A stretch of DNA of 64,000 nucleotides from Xanthobacteraceae bacterium (GCA_022844205.1 JALHMF010000011.1:1-64000); one strand, 5' to 3'; shown: positions 5,496 through 15,116, counted from the first letter of the stretch. Numbers and translations are program-made. Notes: generated by a model from the letters alone, not told the origin.

Positions 5496-7523
5496 TTACG
5501 CTTTCTCGCGCTTCTGGGGGATTGCGGCTTCGGGCGAAAGCGGTGCCGCTTCGTCGATATCGATGGTCTCTTCCGCCGGCTCCACTTCCACAATTGGCGA
5601 GATCTGGGAAAAGTCTTTCGGTTTCACGACCGCATATTTCTCGCCATTGACGAAGCTGAAGAGATTGCGGCCCTTCGATTTCGCCCGGTAGAGCGCCTTG
5701 TCGGCGTTGCGGATCAGTTCGGCGGCGTCGGTGCCGTCGCGCGGCGCCATCGCGATGCCGATGCTGGTGCCGACCATCACCTGGTTGCCGTTGATGGAGC
5801 AAGGAAGTCCGGTTGCGGCCTTGATGCGCTCGGCCAGTACCACTGCCTGCGCCTCTTCCGTCGTATCTTCCAGCAGGATCACGAATTCGTCGCCGCCGAT
5901 ACGTGCGACCGTGTCCGCCTCACGAACACAGTTGGCGAGCCGCTGCGCGACTTCCTTTAGCAGCAGATCGCCGGCCGCATGGCCGAACGTGTCGTTGACC
6001 TTCTTGAAGCCGTCGAGGTCGAGGCAGAACAGCGCGAAGCCCGATTTCTGCCGCTTCATGCGTGCCAGCGCCTGGTCTAGCCGGTCGTTCAGCAACACGC
6101 GGTTCGGCAGGTTTGTAAGATTGTCGTGATGCGCCATATGCGCGATCTGCTGCTCGATGCGCTTACGTTCCGTGATGTCGGTGAACGTCCGAACGACGCT
6201 GCCGTCATCCAGTTTGTGTGAGGCGACTTCGAGCACGATGCCGTTCGGGCGCACGCGCTCATACAGCGGGACCGCTTCGGTGCTTCCACCGCAGCGGATC
6301 ATCTTGCGGACGCGGGGGTCGAGTTGCTCGCCTTCGTCGCCGAACTCGCCGCGTTCCCACATGAACTTCAGAATCTCGGAAATATTGGTCCGCGGCGCCA
6401 TCAGGCGATCCGGCAGATCGAGCAATTCCTGCACGCGCCTGTTGATGACGGCGACGTTGCCCTCGGGATCGATCATCATGATCCCCTGATTGATATTCTC
6501 AAGCGTGATGCCAAGCACGCGCGACTTTTCGCTCGCCACCGCCTCGCTCGCTTTCCACATCGCGCGAAACCGGTTGAGGTTTTTTTGGCGCTGCACGCCG
6601 TACCAGATCACAAGCAGAATAAGGACCGTGAAGACAGCACCGCCGACGGCAAAGAGAATCCTGCTGCGATAAAAAGTGGCGAACATTTCTTGCTGGCTGA
6701 CGCCGACCATGATGATGAGCGGCGCTTCCTTGAACGCCCGATAGGAGATCAGCCGCCGGGTACCGTCGAACGCGCCGCTCGACAGATAGGTATCGATCGG
6801 GCGCTGATGGGCGCGCTTGAAGATCGGCGTTTCCAGCATCGAGCGGCCGATCTCTTTTCCGTCAACGCCGCTCGAAGCGCGAACAATGCCATCGCGCCCA
6901 AACAGTCTGACGATACCGCCCTTCCCGAGATTGACGGCGTTGAACACCCTGACCCAGTGGTACGGATCGATCGAGCCAACGATGACGCCTGCCAGTTTTC
7001 CGTCGGGCTCGCGAACTGCCCGTGAAAGCTGAATCGACCATTTGCCGGACATTCGGCCGATCACGGGCTTGCTGATAAACATTTCGTCGCGCGTGTGCCC
7101 GAGATGTGCGAGGTAATGTTCCCGGTCGCTGAGATTGATGGGTTTCAGGATCGGGCCGAGGCTCGACGCGCGCAGCATTCCTTCGGCATCGATGAAGGAA
7201 ATCTGGAGTTCGACCTCGCGCTGCGCTTTTGTCTCGTTCGCCCAGCGGGCAAGATCGGTCTGGAACGTATTGTTGATCCACGATGTTCGCAGAAAGATCA
7301 GGCTGCGGTCGATATTTTGGATGTTGCGCGTGAGATTTTCTTCCAGAACGCGCGCCAGGTTACTCGTCTCTTGTGTGTTGACCTGAACCGCGCGGTGATA
7401 TTCCGAATGCAGATTCTGCGCGATTACAGCCCAGATCATCAGGATCATGGCCGCGCCAAGAACCGTCACCGGCTGCGCAGCGGCACCCAGCCAAGGATAA
7501 AATCTCTTCACGATGAGTTTCAT
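5496..7523 (-). CDS. membrane diguanylate cyclase (sensor-PAS-GGDEF)
   Basis: 675 residues. An N-terminal membrane helix (about 20-40), a periplasmic double-Cache/PDC-like sensor of about 250 residues, a second membrane helix (about 300-325), a PAS domain beginning L-E-N-I-N-Q-G-I-M-M-I-D, and a GGDEF domain. The signature G-G-D-E-F is intact at about residue 543, and R-E-A-D sits five residues before it, so the c-di-GMP inhibitory I-site is present. It makes c-di-GMP from two GTP in response to an unknown periplasmic signal and PAS ligand. A Glu-rich tail ends the protein. ATG 7523 is chosen; a TTG at 7565 would add 14 residues. Monocistronic. Confidence 0.9.
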   Translation of the reverse strand: MKLIVKRFYPWLGAAAQPVTVLGAAMILMIWAVIAQNLHSEYHRAVQVNTQETSNLARVLEENLTRNIQNIDRSLIFLRTSWINNTFQTDLARWANETKAQREVELQISFIDAEGMLRASSLGPILKPINLSDREHYLAHLGHTRDEMFISKPVIGRMSGKWSIQLSRAVREPDGKLAGVIVGSIDPYHWVRVFNAVNLGKGGIVRLFGRDGIVRASSGVDGKEIGRSMLETPIFKRAHQRPIDTYLSSGAFDGTRRLISYRAFKEAPLIIMVGVSQQEMFATFYRSRILFAVGGAVFTVLILLVIWYGVQRQKNLNRFRAMWKASEAVASEKSRVLGITLENINQGIMMIDPEGNVAVINRRVQELLDLPDRLMAPRTNISEILKFMWERGEFGDEGEQLDPRVRKMIRCGGSTEAVPLYERVRPNGIVLEVASHKLDDGSVVRTFTDITERKRIEQQIAHMAHHDNLTNLPNRVLLNDRLDQALARMKRQKSGFALFCLDLDGFKKVNDTFGHAAGDLLLKEVAQRLANCVREADTVARIGGDEFVILLEDTTEEAQAVVLAERIKAATGLPCSINGNQVMVGTSIGIAMAPRDGTDAAELIRNADKALYRAKSKGRNLFSFVNGEKYAVVKPKDFSQISPIVEVEPAEETIDIDEAAPLSPEAAIPQKREKA

Positions 7524-7706
7524 GCGTCCGTTCGATTTGGAAGTCTTCCGCCGCCTCCCTATCAAAGCGAGCTTGAACGACCGTTAACCGCCTGTTCCTG
7601 CAAAGCCGTTTCATGCTGCACGCTGTGAAAGCCGCGGCCGTTGGTATGGATACGGTTAACGAATGCTTTGCGCCCGGCCGCCGAAAGATCGCAAGATCGA
7701 TGTTGC

Positions 7707-8408
7707 TCAGCCGGCGAAGAAGCGAAGCAGGGACGCAGTCACCGCTTCCGGCTTCTCCAAAGGAGACAGATGACCAGCACCCGCCACGACTTCGAGGCTC
7801 GCGCCAGGAATCCCTTCCGCGATCTCCTGCGCGAGGGGAAGCGGGGTAAGCCTGTCGCCTTCACCGACCATGACGAGCACCGGCCGGGTAACGGTTGGCA
7901 GAACGGGGCGCGCATCGGCGCGGGTAATCAGGGCCTTTTGCTGTCGGACGAAGACTTCCGGACCGGTATCGGCGGCCATATCGTCGATAATCTGGCGAAG
8001 GGCGCTGTCCGCCCTGCGGTTCTCATGCACCAGCACCGGCCAAAGCATGTCGTTGACCTCGGAAAACTTGCCGCTTTGCGACAATGCGATCAGCTTTTTC
8101 CGCCGCTCGGTATGTTCCGGCAAATCCGCGCGCGCCGAGGTGTCGAGCAAGGCCATTTTACCGATTCGTTCCTGCGCGATTCGAAGCATTTCAAAGGCGA
8201 TGTAGCCGCCCATCGAGAGGCCGATGACATGAAACTTTTCGGGCGCCGATGACAGGATGCGCGCCGTCATCGCGGAGATCGATTCATCCTGTGTGTGATC
8301 GGCGATGATGACGGGACCGAGATTTTTGAAGGCGGCTGCCTGATGCTGATAGAGGCGGGCCGAACAGTTAAGACCGGGAATCATGACAAACGGCAATTGA
8401 TCGGCCAT
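7707..8408 (-). CDS. alpha/beta hydrolase
   Basis: 233 residues from M-A-D-Q-L-P-F-V, with AAGGTGAAC before the ATG. Oxyanion region P-G-L-N-C-S-A, nucleophile elbow G-L-S-M-G-G, acid in G-E-G-D-R-L-T-P and catalytic His in G-A-G-H-L-S-P-L-E. All three members of the triad can be placed. This is the generic MhpC/BioH-type fold; the ester or other substrate is unknown. The gene is alone, divergent from the DEAD-box helicase gene. A longer reading frame upstream (to 8510) has no ribosome binding site and lacks family-like sequence. Confidence 0.85.
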   Translation of the reverse strand: MADQLPFVMIPGLNCSARLYQHQAAAFKNLGPVIIADHTQDESISAMTARILSSAPEKFHVIGLSMGGYIAFEMLRIAQERIGKMALLDTSARADLPEHTERRKKLIALSQSGKFSEVNDMLWPVLVHENRRADSALRQIIDDMAADTGPEVFVRQQKALITRADARPVLPTVTRPVLVMVGEGDRLTPLPLAQEIAEGIPGASLEVVAGAGHLSPLEKPEAVTASLLRFFAG

Positions 8409-8623
8409 GTTCACCTTGCTTAAGCCTTGCGTGGATTGAGCGCAGCTTATGCGCCTGTAAGCATTGACTTCACCGCCTTTACTCCTATGTTCCAATCGTC
8501 GGCGAAGCAAATCGTTGCATGCCCCACCGCCGGCCTAGCTGGCTCGCGATCCGCGCGGGCAACCGGGGGCGCGCTGACCAGCACCGAGCGAATTTCAAAA
8601 TCGGTGCGCAAGAACGGAACTTC

Positions 8624-9997
8624 ATGTCTTTCGATACGCTTGGACTGAGCGCAAAAGTGCTCAAAGCCGTCGCGGATTCCGGCTATACGGAACCCACTCC
8701 CATTCAGGAACAGGCCATCCCGCAGGTGCTCGCGCGCCGCGACGTGCTTGGCATCGCGCAAACGGGCACGGGCAAGACCGCCGCCTTCACTTTGCCGATG
8801 CTGACGATGCTCGAGCAGGGCCGCGCGCGCGCGCGCATGCCGCGCACGCTGGTGCTGGAGCCCACGCGCGAACTCGCCGCGCAGGTCGAGGAAAGTTTCA
8901 TCAAATACGGCAAGAACCATAAGCTCAATGTCGCGCTCCTCATCGGCGGTGTTTCGTTCGACGACCAGGACACCAAGCTCACGCGCGGCGTCGATGTGCT
9001 GATCGCAACGCCGGGCCGCCTGCTCGACCATTTCGAGCGCGGAAGGCTGTTGCTTTCGGGCGTCGAACTCCTCGTGATCGACGAAGCGGACCGCATGCTC
9101 GACATGGGCTTCATCCCGGACATCGAGCGCATCGTGAAGCTCGTGCCGTTCACCCGGCAGACGCTGTTTTTCTCGGCCACCATGCCGCCGGAAATCACCC
9201 GTCTCGCAGGCGCGTTTCTCTCGAACCCGGCGCGGGTCGAAGTCTCCCGTCCCGCTTCCTCGAGTGTGAACATCGCGCAATCGGTGATTTCCTCGCGCTC
9301 CGACCCGAAGGCCAAGCGCGAAGTGCTGCGTTCGCTGATTCGCTCCGAAGATCTGAAGAACGGCATCATCTTCTGCAATCGCAAGACCGAAGTGGCCACC
9401 CTGCACCGCTCGCTGGTGAAGCATGGCTTCAACGCCATCGCCCTGCATGGCGACATGGACCAGCGTTCGCGCATGAACGCGCTGGAATCGTTCCGCAAGG
9501 GTGAAGTCACACTCCTGATTGCGAGCGACGTTGCCGCCCGTGGCCTCGACATTCCCGAAGTCAGCCATGTGTTCAATTTCGATGTGCCACATCATCCGGA
9601 GGACTATGTCCACCGGATCGGCCGCACCGGCCGTGCTGGGCGTAGCGGCACCGCGATCACCATCGGCTCCAGCGCCGACTCCAAATCGATTGCCGCGATC
9701 GAAAAACTGACCGGCCAGAAGATCCCGATCCGCGAGATGACGGGCGGCGCCCAACCTTCACCGGTGGACGACACCCCCGATCAGGCTCGCCCGCCCAGGC
9801 AGGATCGCCAAAGGAGCCGCGGCGGACGGGGTGGCCGTGGTGGCAAGCCTGCTTCGCACAAGCCGGCGACAGACAGGTCAGTACAACCGCACAACCCGGC
9901 TCCCGTCAGGGCCGAAGCGGCCCAAAAGCCCGATCAGGCCGATAACTCGCATCTTCCGGCCTTCCTGCTCCGCCCGGTACCGGTCAAAGCGGGCTAA
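8624..9997 (+). CDS. rhlE: DEAD-box RNA helicase (RhlE-like)
   Basis: 457 residues. Full set of helicase motifs: Q motif (P-T-P-I-Q-E-Q-A), motif I A-Q-T-G-T-G-K-T, P-T-R-E-L-A, T-P-G-R-L, D-E-A-D, S-A-T, the second RecA domain with I-I-F-C-N, A-R-G-L-D-I-P and H-R-I-G-R-T-G-R-A-G. The tail is rich in Arg/Gly and Pro (R-S-R-G-G-R-G-G-R-G-G), typical of RNA-binding extensions in the RhlE group. It unwinds short RNA duplexes in ribosome assembly or in the RNase E degradosome; rne is also in this window. Start at M-S-F-D-T-L because the family begins there. Confidence 0.93.
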   Translation: MSFDTLGLSAKVLKAVADSGYTEPTPIQEQAIPQVLARRDVLGIAQTGTGKTAAFTLPMLTMLEQGRARARMPRTLVLEPTRELAAQVEESFIKYGKNHKLNVALLIGGVSFDDQDTKLTRGVDVLIATPGRLLDHFERGRLLLSGVELLVIDEADRMLDMGFIPDIERIVKLVPFTRQTLFFSATMPPEITRLAGAFLSNPARVEVSRPASSSVNIAQSVISSRSDPKAKREVLRSLIRSEDLKNGIIFCNRKTEVATLHRSLVKHGFNAIALHGDMDQRSRMNALESFRKGEVTLLIASDVAARGLDIPEVSHVFNFDVPHHPEDYVHRIGRTGRAGRSGTAITIGSSADSKSIAAIEKLTGQKIPIREMTGGAQPSPVDDTPDQARPPRQDRQRSRGGRGGRGGKPASHKPATDRSVQPHNPAPVRAEAAQKPDQADNSHLPAFLLRPVPVKAG

Positions 9998-10138
9998 ATA
10001 CCGCAGTCCTAAACCATTTTTTTATGGGGTTAGTGCGCGCGATTTACCCCTCATTCATAGGCATTTCCTACAGTCTCCCGGTTGGGACGGATTCGGGCCC
10101 CAGGAAGGGGAGCGGCCGGTAGCGGCGCTTGAAGCGGT

Positions 10139-11197
10139 ATGAACGATCAAGACGAAATCTCACGCACGCTCGGCTATGCCGACACGGCGATGGGTCAGAT
10201 CCGCGCTCTGAAGCAGGCTGCGACGCCGCGCAATTTCGAAGTCTGGTACACCTACGCGACCGGGCATAATCAGGCGCTCAATCAGGATATCAACGAGACG
10301 CTGGTTCGCGAGGGTCGCCTTGCCGAGAGCGATCTCGCTCGCGTTTACGACAAGCATCTTTCGCCGATCCGCCTGAGCGAAAAGATCGACGAGGTCGGCA
10401 ACCAGATCGTTGGCGAGATTGAGCAGGTCATGTCGATGATCGACGCGGCCATCGGTTCCAGCAGCGAATTCTCGGATTCTCTGGCCGGCGTGCAGGAACA
10501 CTTCAACAGCAATGCCGATCGCGAACAGCTCCACTTGATCGTGGAGACCCTTGTCCGCGCGACCAAGGAAGTGGAACAAGCGAATAGTTCGCTGCAGAAG
10601 CGCCTCGTGGACTCCCGCCAGGAGATCAGCACGCTCCAGGAAAACCTGGAAGTCGTCCGTACGGAGTCGCTCACCGATCCGCTCACCACGCTCTCGAACC
10701 GCAAATTCTTCGAGGACTCGATCGTGCGCATGATCGAGGAGTGCAAGAATAAGGACATGCCGCTTTCGGTGATCCTCACCGACATCGACCATTTCAAGAA
10801 GTTTAACGATACGTTCGGCCACCTCACCGGCGATCAGGTGCTGCGCCTCGTTGCGATGGCGATGAAGAACAACGTGAAGGGCCAGGACGTGGCCGCCCGC
10901 TACGGCGGCGAGGAATTCGTGGTGCTGCTGCCGAAGACGGCCCTTACCGCGGCTGTCACTGTCGCCGACCACATCCGCCGCGCCGTCATGGGCAAGGAAC
11001 TCATGCGCCGCTCGACCGGCGAAACGCTTGGCCGGGTCACGATCTCGCTTGGGGTCGCGACCTGGCACAAGGGCGACACGGTCGCTTCGCTGCTGGAGCG
11101 TGCCGACAACTGCCTGTATGCGGCCAAACACGCCGGCCGCAATTGCGTCGTCGCGGAAACCGCGCTCGATAGCGAAGGCGAATCCAAGGTCGCCTGA
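10139..11197 (+). CDS. soluble diguanylate cyclase (GGEEF)
   Basis: 352 residues, no membrane segment. The first 160 residues are helical, with R-N-F-E-V-W-Y-T-Y-A-T-G near the start, a pattern seen in Caulobacter/rhizobial cytoplasmic cyclases, and a coiled coil (about 135-175). The GGDEF domain has the active variant G-G-E-E-F at residue 256. Five residues before it stands K-G-Q-D where the inhibitory site needs R-x-x-D, so product inhibition may be weakened. Otherwise intact Mg and GTP residues (D-I-D-H-F-K-K-F-N-D). It synthesises c-di-GMP. No operon partner. Confidence 0.9.
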   Translation: MNDQDEISRTLGYADTAMGQIRALKQAATPRNFEVWYTYATGHNQALNQDINETLVREGRLAESDLARVYDKHLSPIRLSEKIDEVGNQIVGEIEQVMSMIDAAIGSSSEFSDSLAGVQEHFNSNADREQLHLIVETLVRATKEVEQANSSLQKRLVDSRQEISTLQENLEVVRTESLTDPLTTLSNRKFFEDSIVRMIEECKNKDMPLSVILTDIDHFKKFNDTFGHLTGDQVLRLVAMAMKNNVKGQDVAARYGGEEFVVLLPKTALTAAVTVADHIRRAVMGKELMRRSTGETLGRVTISLGVATWHKGDTVASLLERADNCLYAAKHAGRNCVVAETALDSEGESKVA

Positions 11198-11269
11198 TTT
11201 GATTTTTCTGTCATCGCCGTACACTTGACCGGGCGATCCAGTAAACACCTTGCGCTCCAATGAATACTC

Positions 11270-11296
11270 GATGCCCCGCTTTCGCGGAGCATGACA
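11270..11296. repeat. dispersed palindrome (family C)
   Basis: GATGCCCCGCTTTCGCGGAG then CATGACA. Related copies lie at 56565-56597 and within 63066-63172. It lies between the cyclase and sufA. Confidence 0.6.
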
Positions 11297-11325
11297 GTCA
11301 GTTAGACATAAAGAAATTTAGCCGC

Positions 11326-11712
11326 TCAGACGCGGCCGTCGGCCGCTTCGATGCTCGCCGGCTTCAGCGTGACCGATTCACCGCAGCCGCAGGCATCGGT
11401 CTGGTTCGGATTGCGGAACACGAACCGGGCGGAGAGCTTGTCGACCGTGTAGTCCATCTCGGTGCCGAACAGGAACAGCATGGCCTTCGGGTCCACCAAA
11501 ACTTTCACGCCGTTGGACTCGATCACCTCGTCGCCGGGAGACGCCGTATCGGCGAGGTCCATGACGTAAGTCATGCCCGCGCAGCCGCCTTTGGAGATGC
11601 CAAGCCGCACGCCCGCGACCGGCCTGTCGGCGTTCGCGATGATCTCGCGCACGCGCGCCGCAGCCGCGTCGGTGACGGTCACAATCGAGGGTTTGGCGCG
11701 CATTTCGCTCAT
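11326..11712 (-). CDS. sufA: A-type Fe-S carrier SufA
   Basis: 128 residues, HesB/IscA family. The three conserved cysteines are present: one in K-G-G-C-A-G-M and two in D-A-C-G-C-G-E-S. A-type proteins accept clusters from the SufBCD scaffold and pass them to targets. It is the last gene of the minus-strand suf operon, 63 bases after the small secreted-protein gene. Start M-S-E-M-R-A-K-P. Confidence 0.92.
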   Translation of the reverse strand: MSEMRAKPSIVTVTDAAAARVREIIANADRPVAGVRLGISKGGCAGMTYVMDLADTASPGDEVIESNGVKVLVDPKAMLFLFGTEMDYTVDKLSARFVFRNPNQTDACGCGESVTLKPASIEAADGRV

Positions 11713-11775
11713 GGATTCATCCTAGCGAAATTTATATGGGATTGCCACCCGCCGGGAACAATGCCCCGTCCCGCT

Positions 11776-12105
11776 TCAGTTGCAGGTGATGCCGGTGGAT
11801 TGCAGCATCCAGAAACTGTCGGCATCAACCGCCCGGCCCGAAGCGGAAAATTTCTTGCCGGCGGTGCAGGATGCCGGGGCCGGTCCATCGCCCCAGACCT
11901 GCTCGACGAAGCAGTTGCCGCCAAATCTGCCCTGCGCTTTCAGCACCCAGATGTTCACGCCCGGCTCGGGGCGGAATTGCTGGATCGAACCGATCACGCC
12001 GGTCACCGTGGCGGCGGTTCCGTCCTTGCATTTGTTCTGGGCCTGCGCACCGCCGGAGGCGAGCAGAAGCGTAACACCAAAGAAAGTCGCGGCGAGCATG
12101 CGCAT
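11776..12105 (-). CDS. small secreted protein inside suf operon
   Basis: 109 residues. A signal peptide is plain: M-R-M-L-A-A-T, hydrophobic core and cleavage after G-A-Q-A. The mature part has four cysteines (K-C-K-D, N-C-F-V, A-S-C-T, I-T-C-N), likely two disulfides, and aromatic/Gly-rich strands. I recognise no family. It lies between sufT and sufA with gaps of about 65 bases on each side, in the same direction, so it is probably co-transcribed. A periplasmic protein in a cytosolic Fe-S operon is odd; whether it has a part in iron or is a passenger cannot be told. Confidence 0.75.
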   Translation of the reverse strand: MRMLAATFFGVTLLLASGGAQAQNKCKDGTAATVTGVIGSIQQFRPEPGVNIWVLKAQGRFGGNCFVEQVWGDGPAPASCTAGKKFSASGRAVDADSFWMLQSTGITCN

Positions 12106-12173
12106 GTTGAAGTTCCAATCCGAATCAGTTGCCGAATGAACCTAGCAGCGCGATGCTTGACGCGGAATCCCGC

Positions 12174-12545
12174 TCACCAGAGATTGAGGGCGAGCCTTGC
12201 TTCCTCGGACATGCGGCTCTGGTCCCAGGGCGGATCGAAAGTCACGTTGACCTTCACCGGGCCAACGCCCTGCACGGAACTGACGGCGTTCTCCACCATA
12301 CCCGGCAATTCCACGGCGGCCGGACAATTCGGCGTCGTCAGCGTCATGTCGACGGTGACGGCGCGGTCGTCGGCGATATCGACCTTGTAGATAAGGCCAA
12401 GCTCGTAGATATCGACCGGAATTTCCGGGTCATAGACGCTCTTTAGACCGGCGACGATGTCGTCGGTGAGGCGCGCGAGTTCCTCGGCCGGAATTGCGGA
12501 TTCCACCTTCGGCTTATGCGGCGCGGCTTCAGGTTCATCGCTCAT
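12174..12545 (-). CDS. sufT: SUF assembly protein SufT (DUF59/MIP18)
   Basis: 123 residues. The MIP18/DUF59 core is clear: Y-D-P-E-I-P-V-D-I-Y-E-L-G-L-I-Y, then T-T-P-N-C-P-A-A with its single conserved Cys, and F-D-P-P-W-D-Q-S near the end. Proteins of this group help mature Fe-S proteins in organisms with a SUF system. Its ATG overlaps the sufS stop by four bases (ATGA), showing tight coupling with the desulfurase. Confidence 0.9.
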   Translation of the reverse strand: MSDEPEAAPHKPKVESAIPAEELARLTDDIVAGLKSVYDPEIPVDIYELGLIYKVDIADDRAVTVDMTLTTPNCPAAVELPGMVENAVSSVQGVGPVKVNVTFDPPWDQSRMSEEARLALNLW

Positions 12546-13786
12546 GCGAACATCTTTTGCGCCTTCAGGAGCGCTTCGGCAAGGAGGTTCACTTCCTGCT
12601 CGGTATTATAGAGCGCGAAGGAGGCCCGGCATGTGGCCGTGCAACCGAAACGCGCCAGCAGCGGCAGCGCGCAATGGGTTCCGGCCCGCACCGCCACCCC
12701 CGCGCGATCGATCACGGTCGCCACATCATGCGGATGCGCGCCCTTCATTTCAAACGCGAGGATCGCGCCCTTGTCGCGGGCGGTGCCCATGATCTTGATG
12801 CTGTTGATGCGGGAGAGCCGGTCGGTCGCGAGTTTCAGCAGCCTGTCCTCGTGCGCCCGCACGCGCTCCTTGCCAAGGGAAGCGAGGTAGTCGATCGCCG
12901 CGGCAAGCCCGATCGCCGGGACGATCGCCGGCGTCCCCGCCTCGAACTTGTGCGGCGGCTCGCCGTAGGTGACATTCTGCTCGGTGACTTCGCGGATCAT
13001 CTCGCCGCCGCCGAGGAACGGCGGCAATTCGTCGAGCCATTTCTGCTTGGCGTAGAGCGCGCCGATGCCGGAGGGGCCGTAGAGCTTGTGGCCGGTGAAA
13101 ACATAGAAATCGCAATCGAGGTCCTGCACATCGACCGGCAGATGCACCGCCGCCTGGCTGCCGTCCACGAGCACCGGAATGTTGCGCGCGTGCGCGATGC
13201 GGATCACTTCCTTCACCGGCACGATCGTGCCCAGCGCATTCGACATCTGCGTGATGGCGACGATCTTGGTCCGCTTGGTCAGAAGTTTCTCGAACTCCTC
13301 GATCAGGAAATTTCCGTCGCCGTCCACCGGCGCCCACTTTAGAACGGCGCCCTTGCGCTCGCGGTGGAAGTGCCAGGGCACGATGTTGGAGTGATGCTCC
13401 ATGATCGAGAGCACGATTTCGTCGCCCTCGCCGATATGGGCAACCCCGAAGGATGCGGCGACGAGATTGATGGCCTCGGTCGCGTTGCGGGTGAAAATGA
13501 TCTCGGCGGAGGACTTCGCGTTCAGGAACTTCGCGACCGTCTCGCGCGCGCCCTCGTAGCCCTCGGTCGCGGCATTGGCGAGATAATGCAGGCCGCGATG
13601 CACGTTGGCGTATTCGCGCTCATAGGCGTGGCGCATGCGGTCGAGCACGGCCTTCGGCTTCTGCGCGGATGCGGCGTTGTCGAGATAGACGAGCTGCTTG
13701 CCGTAGACTTCCATCGACAGGATGGGAAAATCCGCGCGCACGCGCTCCACGTCATAACCGTTCAGGACGGCGGGGTGCATGTTCAT
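12542..13786 (-). CDS. sufS: cysteine desulfurase SufS
   Basis: 414 residues, PLP-dependent group II desulfurase. The Schiff-base Lys is K234 in F-T-G-H-K-L-Y-G-P-S-G and the catalytic Cys is C372 in R-A-G-T-H-C-A. Other family marks are Y-L-D-N-A-A-S, H-H-S-N-I-V-P-W and R-A-S-F-A-L-Y-N-T. It takes sulfur from cysteine and feeds it to the scaffold. ATG 13786 starts one base after the sufD stop (TGAGATG); an earlier in-frame ATG (13804) would run into sufD. No sufE gene is visible next to it. Confidence 0.95.
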   Translation of the reverse strand: MNMHPAVLNGYDVERVRADFPILSMEVYGKQLVYLDNAASAQKPKAVLDRMRHAYEREYANVHRGLHYLANAATEGYEGARETVAKFLNAKSSAEIIFTRNATEAINLVAASFGVAHIGEGDEIVLSIMEHHSNIVPWHFHRERKGAVLKWAPVDGDGNFLIEEFEKLLTKRTKIVAITQMSNALGTIVPVKEVIRIAHARNIPVLVDGSQAAVHLPVDVQDLDCDFYVFTGHKLYGPSGIGALYAKQKWLDELPPFLGGGEMIREVTEQNVTYGEPPHKFEAGTPAIVPAIGLAAAIDYLASLGKERVRAHEDRLLKLATDRLSRINSIKIMGTARDKGAILAFEMKGAHPHDVATVIDRAGVAVRAGTHCALPLLARFGCTATCRASFALYNTEQEVNLLAEALLKAQKMFA

Positions 13787-13787
13787 C

Positions 13788-15116
13788 TCAGCTACGCTCT
13801 GCAAGCCAGGCGCTTGCGCAGCTCATCAGCGCTTCGCGGACCCGCTCGTTTTCGATGTGCTGGATGGCGTCGCCGACAAAGGACTCGATCAGCAGGATTT
13901 CCGCTTCACGGCGAGGGATGCCGCGCGCGCGGAGATAGAACAGCAAATTCTCGTCGAGCGCACCCACGGTGGCGCCGTGGCCGCACTGAACGTCGTCGGC
14001 GAAAATCTCCAGTTCCGGCTTGTTGTCCATTTCAGCATCGTCGCCGAGCAGCAGCGCCGACGACATCATCTTGCCATCGGTCTTCTGCGAATGCGGGCGC
14101 ACGATGATGAGCCCCTGAAAGACGCCGCGGCTGTTGTCGTCGAGCACGGTCTTGAACAACTGGCGCCCGACGCAGCCGCCGGCCATGTGATCGGCGATCA
14201 TGGTATTGTCGGCGTGCTGCTTGCCGCGCAGGAGCGTGGCACCCTGCACGGAAAGCTCGGCGTTCTTGCCCGCGAGATCGAAGAACATCTGGTGACGGGA
14301 AATCGCGCCGCCGGTAGCCATCGCAAACGACGAGAACTTCGTCCCATGCCCCGTGCGCACGGCGAGCGTCGAAAGAGTGATGGAGGCCCCGCCCGCATTG
14401 TTGTGGCGGACATGGTTCACTTCGGCCTGGTCGCCGGCGTCAATTTCAACGAGCGCGTTGTCGAAATACGCGACCCCGGCAGGACCATCTTGTGTCTCGA
14501 CGATGGTGACGGAAGCACCCTGCTCCACCACGATCAATACGCGCGGAAAGCTCGACTGCGCGATCTTGCCTTCGTGCCGGAACGCGAGATGGATCGGCCG
14601 TGCAAGCCGCTTGCCCGCAGGCACATGAATGATCGTCGCGTCGGTCATGAACGCGGTGTTGAGCGCCACGGCGGCGTTCAACGCGTGCTTGCGCTCGCGG
14701 GCGAGCGTGTCGCTCACGGCCTTCGGCAGCTTGTCACCGTTGGCGAGCGAATAGATCTCGAAGCCTTCGGCTTTCACCATGGCGAAATTCTTGCCGTTCA
14801 CGAACAGGAACTTGAAGGCGTCGGAAAGATCGATCGCGCTTTTTTCCCTGGCGGCAACCTCGACCGCCTCGCGCGACGGAGCTTCCGCCGGCGACGGCAT
14901 GTCCCGCAACATGGCGCGCAGGTCCGTGTATTTCCATTCCTCGACGCGGCGCGAGGGCAGGCCCTTCGATTTCAGAATTTCGAATGCCGCCGTGCGCTCG
15001 CGCGCGATCTCGGCGCCGCCCCAATGCGACTGCTTTTTCGCAAAGTCGGGGAAACGCGAAATGATCGCGTTCTCGGCATCGGTGCGGATGGGCTGAACCT
15101 CGTTCATTCCGTTCAC
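13788..15116 (-). CDS. sufD: Fe-S scaffold subunit SufD
   Basis: 442 residues, SufB/SufD beta-helix family. Helical N-terminal part with S-R-R-V-E-E-W-K-Y-T-D-L, then the repetitive strand region and the C-terminal conserved block N-K-P-E-L-E-I-F-A-D-D-V-Q-C-x-H-G-A-T and G-D-A-I. It forms SufBC2D with SufB and SufC. The frame opens at GTG (15116), overlapping the sufC stop (GTGA); ATG 15107 is an alternative start. Confidence 0.94.
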   Translation of the reverse strand: MNGMNEVQPIRTDAENAIISRFPDFAKKQSHWGGAEIARERTAAFEILKSKGLPSRRVEEWKYTDLRAMLRDMPSPAEAPSREAVEVAAREKSAIDLSDAFKFLFVNGKNFAMVKAEGFEIYSLANGDKLPKAVSDTLARERKHALNAAVALNTAFMTDATIIHVPAGKRLARPIHLAFRHEGKIAQSSFPRVLIVVEQGASVTIVETQDGPAGVAYFDNALVEIDAGDQAEVNHVRHNNAGGASITLSTLAVRTGHGTKFSSFAMATGGAISRHQMFFDLAGKNAELSVQGATLLRGKQHADNTMIADHMAGGCVGRQLFKTVLDDNSRGVFQGLIIVRPHSQKTDGKMMSSALLLGDDAEMDNKPELEIFADDVQCGHGATVGALDENLLFYLRARGIPRREAEILLIESFVGDAIQHIENERVREALMSCASAWLAERS

